Source: Notospermus geniculatus (taxonomy: Eukaryota > Nemertea > Pilidiophora > Heteronemertea > Lineidae). From it: DNA of 64,000 nucleotides. Within the stretch, counting starts at the first letter, position 1, and every line of letters starts with the position of its first letter. A model generated the notes under the pieces. The model was not told where the DNA came from and ran no database searches. It worked only from the letters and a program-made list of their open reading frames with translations. The position numbers and the translations under genes were made by a program. Shown one piece after another: positions 55,452-64,000 of this stretch. The stretch is taken from NCBI GenBank assembly GCA_002633025.1, contig NMRB01001630.1, positions 99,677-163,676 on the forward strand, written 5' to 3'.

Positions 55452-56095
55452 AGCTGACCTATGCGCACAAAAAAGCCCCCATGCGACGAGCAAGAGAATT
55501 GCAAACGCCCAGCAGACACCTCAAACGAAGGCTCAGTACATGATATACCCCACAACGCCAGGAGGGCACCACCTTATTTGTCTTCAGGCAACAGAGCTGT
55601 CAACATCTCCGCACACCTCTCACACTACTCAAAGAAAAAAAATGTACTCATTTATACTTATAGACGGGAATCGAGCCGTCGATCCTCTGATTTGTAATCC
55701 ACCACTCTACCCACTCGACCAACGAGCCAGCTGACAGAAACATGATTTGTGTTTGTCATAGACGTAGACCTTCGACTTGCGTAATAATACTACGAATAAG
55801 AGAAAACAAGAGAAGTCTTCCAACAAGTTCGGTGGCCGTACGGGTAAGACGGTGGAGCAAAGAAAACAGCGCGCGGGTTCGATTGCCAGCTGGGTCAATT
55901 TTTTTTCTTTCAAAAAATGTTCAGCAGGAGCTCACCAGAGGATGTTGACACCTCTAAAGCTCGAAGGCAAATAAGGTGGCGCCCTCCTGGTGTCGTGGGG
56001 TATATCATGTTCTGAGCCTTCGTTTGAGGTGTCTGCAGGGCGTTTGCAATTCTCTTGCTCGTCGCATGGGGGCTTTTTGTGTGGATAGGTCAGCT
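55452..56095. mobile_element. TTAA-flanked TIR element with two divergent tRNA-like sequences, second copy
   Basis: TTAA at 55448-55451 and 56096-56099. Type B tRNA-like sequence on the minus strand (55661-55733) and type A on the plus strand (55826-55893), i.e. inverted relative to the copy at 20880-21498. The right TTAA is shared with the next MITE (56100-56231). Confidence 0.8.
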
Positions 56096-56099
56096 TTAA

Positions 56100-56231
56100 A
56101 GCGACGTGTCAGCCAAAACATTTGAATGCAAAGGGGCGAACACAAACACTCATTTCCTGCATTCTAATTGGCTGTCAGGGCAATGTTTACAAACATCATC
56201 CTTCTGTTTACAAAACGACTGTCGATTCGCT
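56100..56231. mobile_element. TTAA-flanked MITE, AGCGA...TCGATTCGCT
   Basis: TTAA at 56096-56099 (shared) and 56232-56235. A family relative of 17690-17872. Confidence 0.7.
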
Positions 56232-56892
56232 TTAAACTACCCGTTGCATCAGGATATAGTATATCCTCTATTACCATGCCGAATTTCGAGGCAAAACAAA
56301 GCTTCTAAGCGCGACTNAGTCACCTTAAGATGACAAGCATTACACGTAGATTGTATCGTAGTGTCACGCACAACACAGTGCTGAAGTGCCTCAGCTTCCC
56401 CACCTCACCCTAACTAGAGATCAGTTACACGTATACATGTATAACGGCCCTTGTAATATTCACAGCCAAGCAGCTGACATTGGTTTATGCTGACCCAGGC
56501 CGGTCATTAACCTATTTACACCGCTGGATTCAACACTAGTTCAGTTCGGGTATTGGTAAACAGAGGAATCAAGAAATGAAGAAATCGAGAACTCCCATGA
56601 TCGATTAGTTTAACCATCACCTATGGAATGCCAAAGTGGAATTTATTCAAGACTGATTCTTCGTTCAAGATTTGAAAAAGTACAGTCCAAGAATTTAATT
56701 TCCAACTGTACAATCCTCCAAGATTAATAAAATATCGTCCAATATCTGAAAAATGTCATCCAAGATTGTCACGTGCGTCTTGCCAAGATGCACGTGACCA
56801 CGAAACTGATGGCGTCATGAAGTGCATAAATAACCAGGGTGCATTTCGTCATTTTCATGAATTTTCTTTTTGCATGGCAACTTTGACGTCTT

Positions 56893-57234
56893 GGACACTT
56901 CCAGTAAACAGCCATGCAGTAGGATCATTGCTCAAAAAGGCTGAAAATTAACGCTATACCTCCTCCGGGGTTTGGAATAGGGAGACAAGACCAATCCCTA
57001 CAACTTTTCAAAAGGGACCCATAGTAAATTCTCAAGCACTTATGAGCTGCAGGCTTAATTCGAGACACTTCCGGTAAGCAACCATACAGTGGCATTATTG
57101 CCAGAAGGGGCTGAAAATTAACACTATACCTACCATAATTTGGGAATAGGGAGATAAGACCAATCACGACAACTTTTCAAAAGGGACCTATAGTAAATTC
57201 TCAAGCACTTAGGAGCTGTAGGCCTAGTTCGAGG
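56893..57234 (+). repeat. Tandem duplication of a unit of about 170 bp
   Basis: Two units with CTGAAAATTAAC, GGAATAGGGAGA, CAACTTTTCAAAAGGGAC and TAGTAAATTCTCAAGCACTT in order. Confidence 0.8.
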
Positions 57235-57942
57235 CTATCGTTCATTTCATGATTTATGCTGAATATCAACCTCACTACACTTGACCACAAGTGAGCGGAG
57301 GATCGAAGCCTGGATCCTGAACTACGCCACAAGGCTCACATATCATCAATCCAGGTTTCTTTGGTGCAGGGGATGTTCTGCACGATGACCTACTATGCTT
57401 GTCTTTATTTCGGCAATGACTGCCCATACTGAATAGATGCAGAACGGCATAGGTCCAACTAATCGATCTTGGGAGTTCTCGGTTTCTTCGTTTCTTGATT
57501 TCTCTGTTTACCAATACCCGTTGAGTTCAGCCTATCCTACATTCATCGCACAGAATGTATATCATTCTCAGGCCACACGTCGCCAAACAGATACGCAGCT
57601 GGTAGTCATTTCATGTTCAGACCTGCTGGGTCAGCTTTGTAACCTGCGTAGTTCATGTGTACCAATCACTGGCCAACTTGGGATGAGATGGCGGGGATGA
57701 ACATTTGCTGGAATGGCTTTGATACTCCACCGATTCAGGCGTATTCTCTCAGGGGTTTGTGTGCGGCGACGAAGGTAGCGAGCACTAAGAACGCCTGATA
57801 TTCTCAGAATGTGTAATTAGGATCTGTGATAAGTCGCTGATCTCAACCTCCCTATTGCTTACCAATCGGTGTACGCATTGTACACATCGCAAATTTTCCT
57901 TGGTGCACTGACGCTACCAACCGCTCGATTAATAAGCATCTA

Positions 57943-58430
57943 AAGCCTCGCTTATGTCGCCCTTACGTACAGTCAGAACAAGTTGGCAACTGATAATCGG
58001 CGCGTAGTTGGAACTAATCAGTCACAACTACTAGGTGACATAAGCTCTTGGGCGTCAGCGAGTAACTAGTTGCAAACTACAAACATCCAGATCCTGAAAA
58101 ACTGACGTGTTCAACTTCAGCGACTAGTTGACAACTGTATCTGCTTATGGTAGTCGACATAAGCGCGCCCACGATAGCGAAGAACCGGTATACTGAGAAG
58201 ACAGCCAATGAAAGTCGCTTTACATTCCACGTGACCTAACGGGACCACCTGACCTAATCACCATGTTACTTTAAATCAAAAGAAATCTGTGTCGACATAA
58301 GCATTCAAAAGACGGCGATAAACAATAGTTCCAGGTAGTTGCGACCGATCGGTATTTTTTAGTCGGTGGCGACATAAGTTATCAGTTGCAACATGTTGAC
58401 GCTGTAGGGCGACATAAGCGAGGCTTTAGG
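57943..58430. mobile_element. MITE with TIR TAAAGCCTCGCTTATGTCGC
   Basis: Inverted ends plus many internal GACATAAG / CTTATGTC motifs and AACTAGTTGCAACT-type sub-repeats. Confidence 0.8.
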
Positions 58431-58825
58431 ACTTGTTTGTCGAGTTGCTCGATGAGCAGAACATAAATTCAGTCCTATTTATCGAGTAGCTCGACAAGCA
58501 GGCTTCAAATTGAACCTTGTACAGTATTGTATTCTTTGAACCCAAGAACTGAGCTTTGTACAGGAGAATGGGACACAATGTAGTACAGCTAAATTTTGAA
58601 CGGTGGAATTTACACCCCATAAATGTATTATCAGCAGATAAAAACATGGTGCCTCATAACCAAATAAGAAAGTGTTTTTTTAGTTTTTAAATAGTTTACG
58701 TAATTGGAAACAGCGTTTTTATGTATTTTGACCATTTTGTGTTAATTTACATAAAAAAAGTCCATTTCTTATTACATCTTCTTGCATTTCTAAGACGTTG
58801 ATTCCTGTCACACTTGTTTGTACTC

Positions 58826-59563
58826 ACCTTTACCCTCGTCATTATCGTTATTGCAATATTTTCGAAAGTCAGGAATAGTGCTTGGTGAGAGGGAATGCCT
58901 GAATATAGCGAAGCAGGAAAAAGACATGGAAATATATATTATATTTCCCTCTTGAAACCTTCCTCTTAGAACAGATGGCGTGTTTACCACCCGACCAAAC
59001 TGTCTGTAAATTTCGAATTCTCTTCGTATCGTCGGCTTTTGTGTGGCGAAGCAAGGTTGCTTCCAGCCGTTTGCTTTCCAAAATGACACTATCTTCGGCG
59101 TAGGATGGAATGAAAATGAAACGCCGAATATCATCCATGTTTCATTTATCGGATGAATCAGTTTCGTTAGGCAGGTTTCATGTTCGGAAGAAAATCCTAG
59201 TGACCGCAAACCAGCAATTATAACAATAAAAAGTCGAAATTCACTTTTGTTTGAGAAGTGAGCTGCCAGCTGTATTCCAAACGAATCACTCCAATTAAGA
59301 TTAATTACCCTAACTCTTTTCCTCGCGAATGAAGTTCTAGCACGTGTCTTCGCTTCAAGGAGACAGGAGAAACCGCCTCTGAGACTATTCATTGCGCGAA
59401 AATTATTCTTGTGAAAATCCGTCCAGAAATCGCCATAACAAAACTGATGTTTTTCTGCGGTTCTTGGGTATCCGCTTGGCCCCGTTATGTACTCAACATT
59501 GTCTGCTTGTGGTTCACATTCGAAAGCCATCCAGCGTTTTCTGACGCGGCTTCCCTGGGTCAT
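58826..59563 (-). CDS. Open reading frame of unknown function, 246 codons to a consensus donor
   Basis: The longest N-free open frame in the window (251 codons to the stop) starts MTQGSRVRKRWMAFECEP and runs to a good donor (GGTAAAG|gtgagt at 58826). I recognise no domain, signal peptide or transmembrane segment. In favour: the length is unlikely by chance at this base composition, and a consensus donor sits just before the stop. Against: the first 45 or so codons are repeated in the 319-bp tandem duplicate at 59730-60048, with several amino-acid-changing differences, and the surroundings are transposon-derived. It could be a first exon of an unidentified gene or a chance frame. Confidence 0.25.
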
Positions 59564-60048
59564 TCGCCATAGGCCTATCCGTTGTGGAGATATAGAATTA
59601 TTAGAAGCTGGTTATTGAACAGGAGCACGATCCCGCTGGGAACCTTTTTGGGGACACCGCTTTAAAGCTGACCTATATCCATTATCCCACCGCATAGAGT
59701 GACAAAACATACCTTAGGCCTACATCCAGTGAAAATCCGTCCAGAAATCGCCATAACAAAACTGATGTTCTTCTGCGGTTCTGGGGTATCCGCTTGGCCC
59801 TGCTATGTACTCAACACTGTCTGCTTGTGGTTCACATTCGAAAGCCCTCCAGCGTTTTCTGACGCGGCTTCCCTGGGTCATTCGCCATAGGCCTATCCGT
59901 TGTGGAGATATAGAATTATTAGAAGCTGGTTATTGAACAGGAGCACGATCCCACTGGGAACCTTTTTGGGGACACCGCTTTAAAGCTGACCTATATCCAT
60001 TATCCCACCGCATAGAGTGACAAAACATACCTTAGGCCTACATCCTGA
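59411..60048 (+). repeat. Tandem duplication of a 319-bp unit
   Basis: Units 59411-59729 and 59730-60048 differ at a handful of positions. The unit contains TTTAAAGCTGACCTATATCC, a relative of the AGCTGACC TIR. Confidence 0.85.
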
Positions 60049-60207
60049 TCGATCGTTCGGCAGTTCGTCGTATATACACTAATTCGAACACCGCCATCTT
60101 ACGTCAACATACCAAACCAGCTTCTGGCCAAAACATTTGTGGTGTGGTCATGAATTCACTTTCAGTGAATTCTCAGTTCTAGTCTGAAGGTGTCCATTGA
60201 AGAATAA

Positions 60208-60339
60208 CCAAGGCCGACCATACGAAAGTCCGATTGTGCTACCGGTACCCTATCGGCAGTTAGTTATAACGCATTTTCCCATTAACTAAAGCGCCGACAG
60301 GCACCGAAAGCACTATCGGACTTTCTGTCTGGTCGGCCC
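60208..60339. mobile_element. Hairpin MITE with GGCCGACCATACGAAAGTCC ends
   Basis: Inverted arms of about 50 bp around AACGCATTTTCCCATTAAC. Confidence 0.7.
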
Positions 60340-60990
60340 AGGGCGTACATGTATGTACTTACATGTACATGACTTAAAGGTGCTCTAGTTCGAATTGTAA
60401 ACATTACGGGTTGTTTATTTACATGGTTGATTATAACAGTTATTTTTCCTCGGACAGGTGGCACCATGTATACCAAAATCTATTTTTATATCTATCTTGA
60501 TAAATATTCTTGTAACTGAAATATATTTATGATGTTACACTCAAAAACAAAGTTGTGAAAGGCGAGATTTAATTAGATTTTATCTGATTTGTTAGTACCA
60601 GAAGTTGACAATAGGTGGCACACCGTAATAAAAGCCGCATAGTATGGACAGATGGGTCATAATCGGCGACACTCTAGCGGCCAAACATGTAACTACGAAT
60701 AAAATTATTTCTGTTGATACATACGTTTATCTCGCCGGTTGCAGACATTTTTGCAGCGGCATCCCACACTTGGATCCGAAAAGAAAGCCATACTGGTACT
60801 CCGTAAAACACTAGTATCGCTACAGGTGACATAAGTCATACATGTGTCAAACCACGATGCGATACACAGCGCAACACGCAGCATTGGGGATTCCCCAACC
60901 TCGATGCAGGATAATGCAAATATAATGTACATTATGCACGCCTGTAATGAGGTGTTGCACTATGATTTCGGCCGAACTGGTAGTGAAGCT

Positions 60991-62726
60991 TAAAGGGTAA
61001 ATGTCGTCCTGGGTACAAAGATTACCCAGGATCTCAATCGTACTTTCGATTGCCGAACATCACCCAGCATCGCAGTATGACACCTAGACTCGGTACTCAG
61101 TCGTTGTGTCGCTCCGGCCGCCGCACTCCATTCCACAAACGACTGGGAAAGTAAGCTGCAAAATCAGCTGCTAGCGTGCCGACAACAACAACGGATATGA
61201 ATGAGTTCAGCCAATCAGAAACTGCGTCTTGAACGGCCGTCGGCTGCTCGTTGCCATCAGCTGATTATCGGAACTTTCTTCGAGGTCAAGGACGGTATCC
61301 TGGTAGGCCTACCTACTACAAGTTCGATGCTGTGTGCGATAAGCAGTACTTACGGATTCATCAATATCCTGCTAGTGACGTTGAAATGTTTCTGGACGGG
61401 CGAGAGGATCTGGCAAATTACCTCATCCACAGAAATAACAACCAATCAAAAGCTTGCCAGATTTTCCCTAGTAGATTGCTTTCGGGCAATTTCATTCGTC
61501 GAGATGGGCGTTGTGGTCGTCGGTACGCTAGCCGCTGATTTTGCAGCTTGCTTTCCCAGTCGTTTGTGGAGTGTAGCGCGGCGGCCGGAGCGACACAACG
61601 ACTGGGTCCCGAGTCTATATGACACCTGGATTCGAGATTGTCTCGCCCGTGGTCACATGACCGCCTGAAGAATGTCAGGAGCAGCTACACTCAACAAGTA
61701 CCGCGGCGCTAGACCGCGACATTCCACGGGCTTTCTAAATAGGACTCGTTCCCAGGCACTNCAAATATAATGTACATTATGCACGCCTGTAATGAGGTGT
61801 TGCACTATGATTTCGGCCGAACTGGTAGTGAAGCTTAAAGGGTAAATGTCGTCCTGGGTACAAAGATTACCCAGGATCTCAATCGTACTTTCGATTGCCG
61901 AACATCACCCAGCATCGCAGTATGACACCTAGACTCGGTACTCAGTCGTTGTGTCGCTCCGGCCGCCGCACTCCATTCCACAAACGACTGGGAAAGTAAG
62001 CTGCAAAATCAGCTGCTAGCGTGCCGACAACAACAACGGATATGAATGAGTTCAGCCAATCAGAAACTGCGTCTTGAACGGCCGTCGGCTGCTCGTTGCC
62101 ATCAGCTGATTATCGGAACTTTCTTCGAGGTCAAGGACGGTATCCTGGTAGGCCTACCTACTACAAGTTCGATGCTGTGTGCGATAAGCAGTACTTACGG
62201 ATTCATCAATATCCTGCTAGTGACGTTGAAATGTTTCTGGACGGGCGAGAGGATCTGGCAAATTACCTCATCCACAGAAATAACAACCAATCAAAAGCTT
62301 GCCAGATTTTCCCTAGTAGATTGCTTTCGGGCAATTTCATTCGTCGAGATGGGCGTTGTGGTCGTCGGTACGCTAGCCGCTGATTTTGCAGCTTGCTTTC
62401 CCAGTCGTTTGTGGAGTGTAGCGCGGCGGCCGGAGCGACACAACGACTGGGTCCCGAGTCTATATGACACCTGGATTCGAGATTGTCTCGCCCGTGGTCA
62501 CATGACCGCCTGAAGAATGTCAGGAGCAGCTACACTCAACAAGTACCGCGGCGCTAGACCGCGACATTCCACGGGCTTTCTAAATAGGACTCGTTCCCAG
62601 GCACTTATTGTGGATGCTGGGTGATGTTCGGCTACCGAAACAACACCCAGGGTATTGTTTTTGTGAAGATTGAGTTCCTGGGTAATCTTTGTACCCAGGA
62701 CGACATTTACCCTTTCAACGGTAGTG
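60991..62726. mobile_element. TIR element with GGGTAAATGTCGTCCTGGGT ends, containing an exact 847-bp repeat across an N
   Basis: Left end AAAGGGTAAATGTCGTCC, right end GGACGACATTTACCCTTT. Inner inverted arms (GTCGTTGTGTCGCTCCGGCC, AGCTGCAAAATCAGC). Sequence 60914-61760 is repeated at 61762-62608 around the N at 61761. The real element is probably about 0.89 kb. Confidence 0.75.
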
Positions 62727-63176
62727 AGGAGCGGTGCATACTGTGCGGCTTTAAGTACCTTAGAATATTCTATATTTATTAGCAAGAGTATTATGAGAAT
62801 TCCCATTCATTTCCAATAAAAGTTATTTCTGTGCACGTGGGTCAGTTTCAATGAAACTTCATCAACTGATTGGGGCATTACGGGGACAATGGTTGCTGTG
62901 GTTGGTGTTCTGAAACCAGTGCATCGTGGATGTAGGGAGCTGTCTGAGTGTATAGTGAAAATATCGCTTTTGAAAATCGGCTTATTGGAAAGTGCATTCT
63001 GCATAATGCATCGTGTAGAAATCGGCTAACCTCTTCCTACACTCTGTAGCAAGCGATCAGATTCCGTGTTCAACGCTTTGGGATTTTCTCGTTCGCCCAA
63101 TCAGAAGCCTCTTTGCGATAATTTATTCATACGAGTACGGGGTACGCCGTTCAACTTCGTAGCGAACAACACTAAC

Positions 63177-63335
63177 CTGCTGGTACATAACTGACTTCCC
63201 ACTGCCAGTCCTACAACAGACTAACAAATAGTCTCCATCGAATATTGCCTTCGCGGCTTCTTTTTGAGCATGCAAGTCCTTCCACGGAGAATTTGTTTTC
63301 GAATAAAGTTTCATCGACCGCCATCTTGTCATCAT
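63177..63335 (-). CDS. RecQ-like DNA helicase, N-terminal exon (partial; possibly frameshifted)
   Basis: From an in-frame ATG at 63335 the exon reads 53 codons to donor CAGCAG|gttagt. It includes DLHAQKEAAKAIFDGDYL and VCCRTGSGKSVMYQQ. This matches RecQ-family motif 0 (L-x-x-xQ-x-x-A) plus Walker A (TGSGKS, nucleotide-binding Lys) and YQ. No later helicase motifs (DExH and others) were found between this exon and 62.6 kb. A second ATG at 63324, in a Kozak-like AAGATGGCGG context, opens MAVDETLFENKFSVEGL in another frame. This could be the true N terminus separated from the helicase frame by one base. It may therefore be a pseudogene, a sequencing indel, or simply the downstream frame of a real first exon. 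Confidence 0.6.
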
Positions 63336-63370
63336 ACCCGAGCTGCCGATGCAAGTTTTGCCGTGATTGG
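63318..63370 (-). promoter_or_regulatory. Core-promoter-like motifs at the RecQ-like exon (YY1-type AAGATGGCGG and CCAAT)
   Basis: On the minus strand AAGATGGCGG lies at 63327-63318 and CCAAT at 63370-63366. AAGATGGCGG is the YY1-type initiator found around start codons of many housekeeping genes in animals. Spacing and strand suit a transcription start just upstream of the helicase exon. No TATA box was seen. Confidence 0.35.
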
Positions 63371-63559
63371 TTGCTATTTTTGGGACGGGGAAATCATTGA
63401 ACACGGAATGCGGTTTGCTTGCGTGAAGGTCAAGGGAGGAGAAGCCGAGTCTTGACCTGAACTCAGTGAAGATGATCAAGTGGTGATCAATCACTCTTGT
63501 TAGCGGTCTTGTTTGAGCGTAAGAATTAAACTTAATTCGAAACAAATTCAGGAACTAAA

Positions 63560-64000
63560 TGTGACCCTCCACTACAAACCAGTGTAAAGTCGCGCGGAAA
63601 ATGAGCCTAAACGTACCGACATGACACCAGGAGATAAAGACAGCAATAGAATCGCACAGACTTCACTACAGACAGGCAGATGCAATACTGAAACTGACAA
63701 ATGCATTGGTCACAACTTGCCAACCTCAGACTGACTGATGATTGGTTTTGTGGTGGCGGTTTACATTTTTGTCAGTTTCGGTGTTGTCTGTCTATAGCTA
63801 AGGTTACACCTGTTCAAAATACCCGTGTTTTTCCAGACCCGTGTCGAACCCGTGTCTACGAAAATCCCGGCGAGAAGTCACACTACCACACTGTAGTTAA
63901 GTAGCCCGGCGACAGTTGCGCTGCATGCACTGACTCTTCGGTCATTTTTGTATTGACACACACTGACGGAGGCGCGAAAATGAGGTCACTTAATGTCTGC
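63560..64000. other. Right end of the window, 5' flank of the RecQ-like exon
   Basis: Contains a fragment of a GGTTACACCTGTT...CACACTACC MITE (about 63800-63900). No exon recognised. Confidence 0.4.

Overview
The window looks like genomic DNA from an invertebrate animal, most likely a marine deuterostome (amphioxus, hemichordate or echinoderm; the species is not resolved). Evidence: spliced genes with short coding exons and consensus GT-AG sites, an ADAMTS-type protease, abundant TACATGTA and TAGGCCTA oligomers, and a very high density of palindromic or TIR-bounded short transposons (MITEs). There is no bacterial-style gene layout. Most long open frames lie inside repeats and are not genes. 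LAYOUT: 1-15.8 kb is repeat-rich and shows no gene. It is dominated by a 4.8-kb segment present twice (541-5283 and 8963-13825), each copy with a minisatellite and a LINE-like 3' end. 15.87-26.84 kb holds a complete six-exon minus-strand gene that I assembled from splice sites and matching reading phases. It encodes a 321-residue type I membrane protein: signal peptide, CUB-like domain, Ser/Thr-rich mucin-like stalk, transmembrane helix, and a cytoplasmic tail ending in an FxNPxY endocytosis motif. 27-33 kb is mainly MITEs and degenerate repeats. 33.57-46.0 kb holds fifteen phase-compatible minus-strand exons (736 codons and a stop; the first exon was not found). They encode an ADAMTS-like metalloprotease: propeptide with furin sites, reprolysin-type catalytic domain, one TSP1 repeat, Cys-rich module, spacer, a short TTxxPTFxPS repeat stalk and a C-terminal GPI-anchor-like tail. 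46-63 kb is again mostly transposon-derived, with tandem duplications and one 251-codon open frame of unknown status. 63.18-63.34 kb is a minus-strand exon with a Walker A motif typical of a RecQ-like helicase. HOW IT FITS: the two well-supported genes are neighbours on the same strand, 6.7 kb apart, and both encode predicted cell-surface proteins: a putative endocytic receptor and a putative membrane-tethered protease. A functional link between them is only a guess. The protease is the most unusual item. Its zinc site reads HELSHTLGMAD, so Asp sits where the third His normally is. The disintegrin-like module is missing between catalytic domain and TSP1, and the C terminus predicts a GPI anchor, whereas the well-studied vertebrate ADAMTS enzymes are secreted. 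ASSEMBLY: there is a 298-N gap (16428-16725) and single N joins at 22520, 24301, 31667, 56317 and 61761. The joins at 22520/24301 and 61761 border near-identical duplicated sequence, so some duplications are probably unmerged haplotypes or contig overlaps rather than biology.
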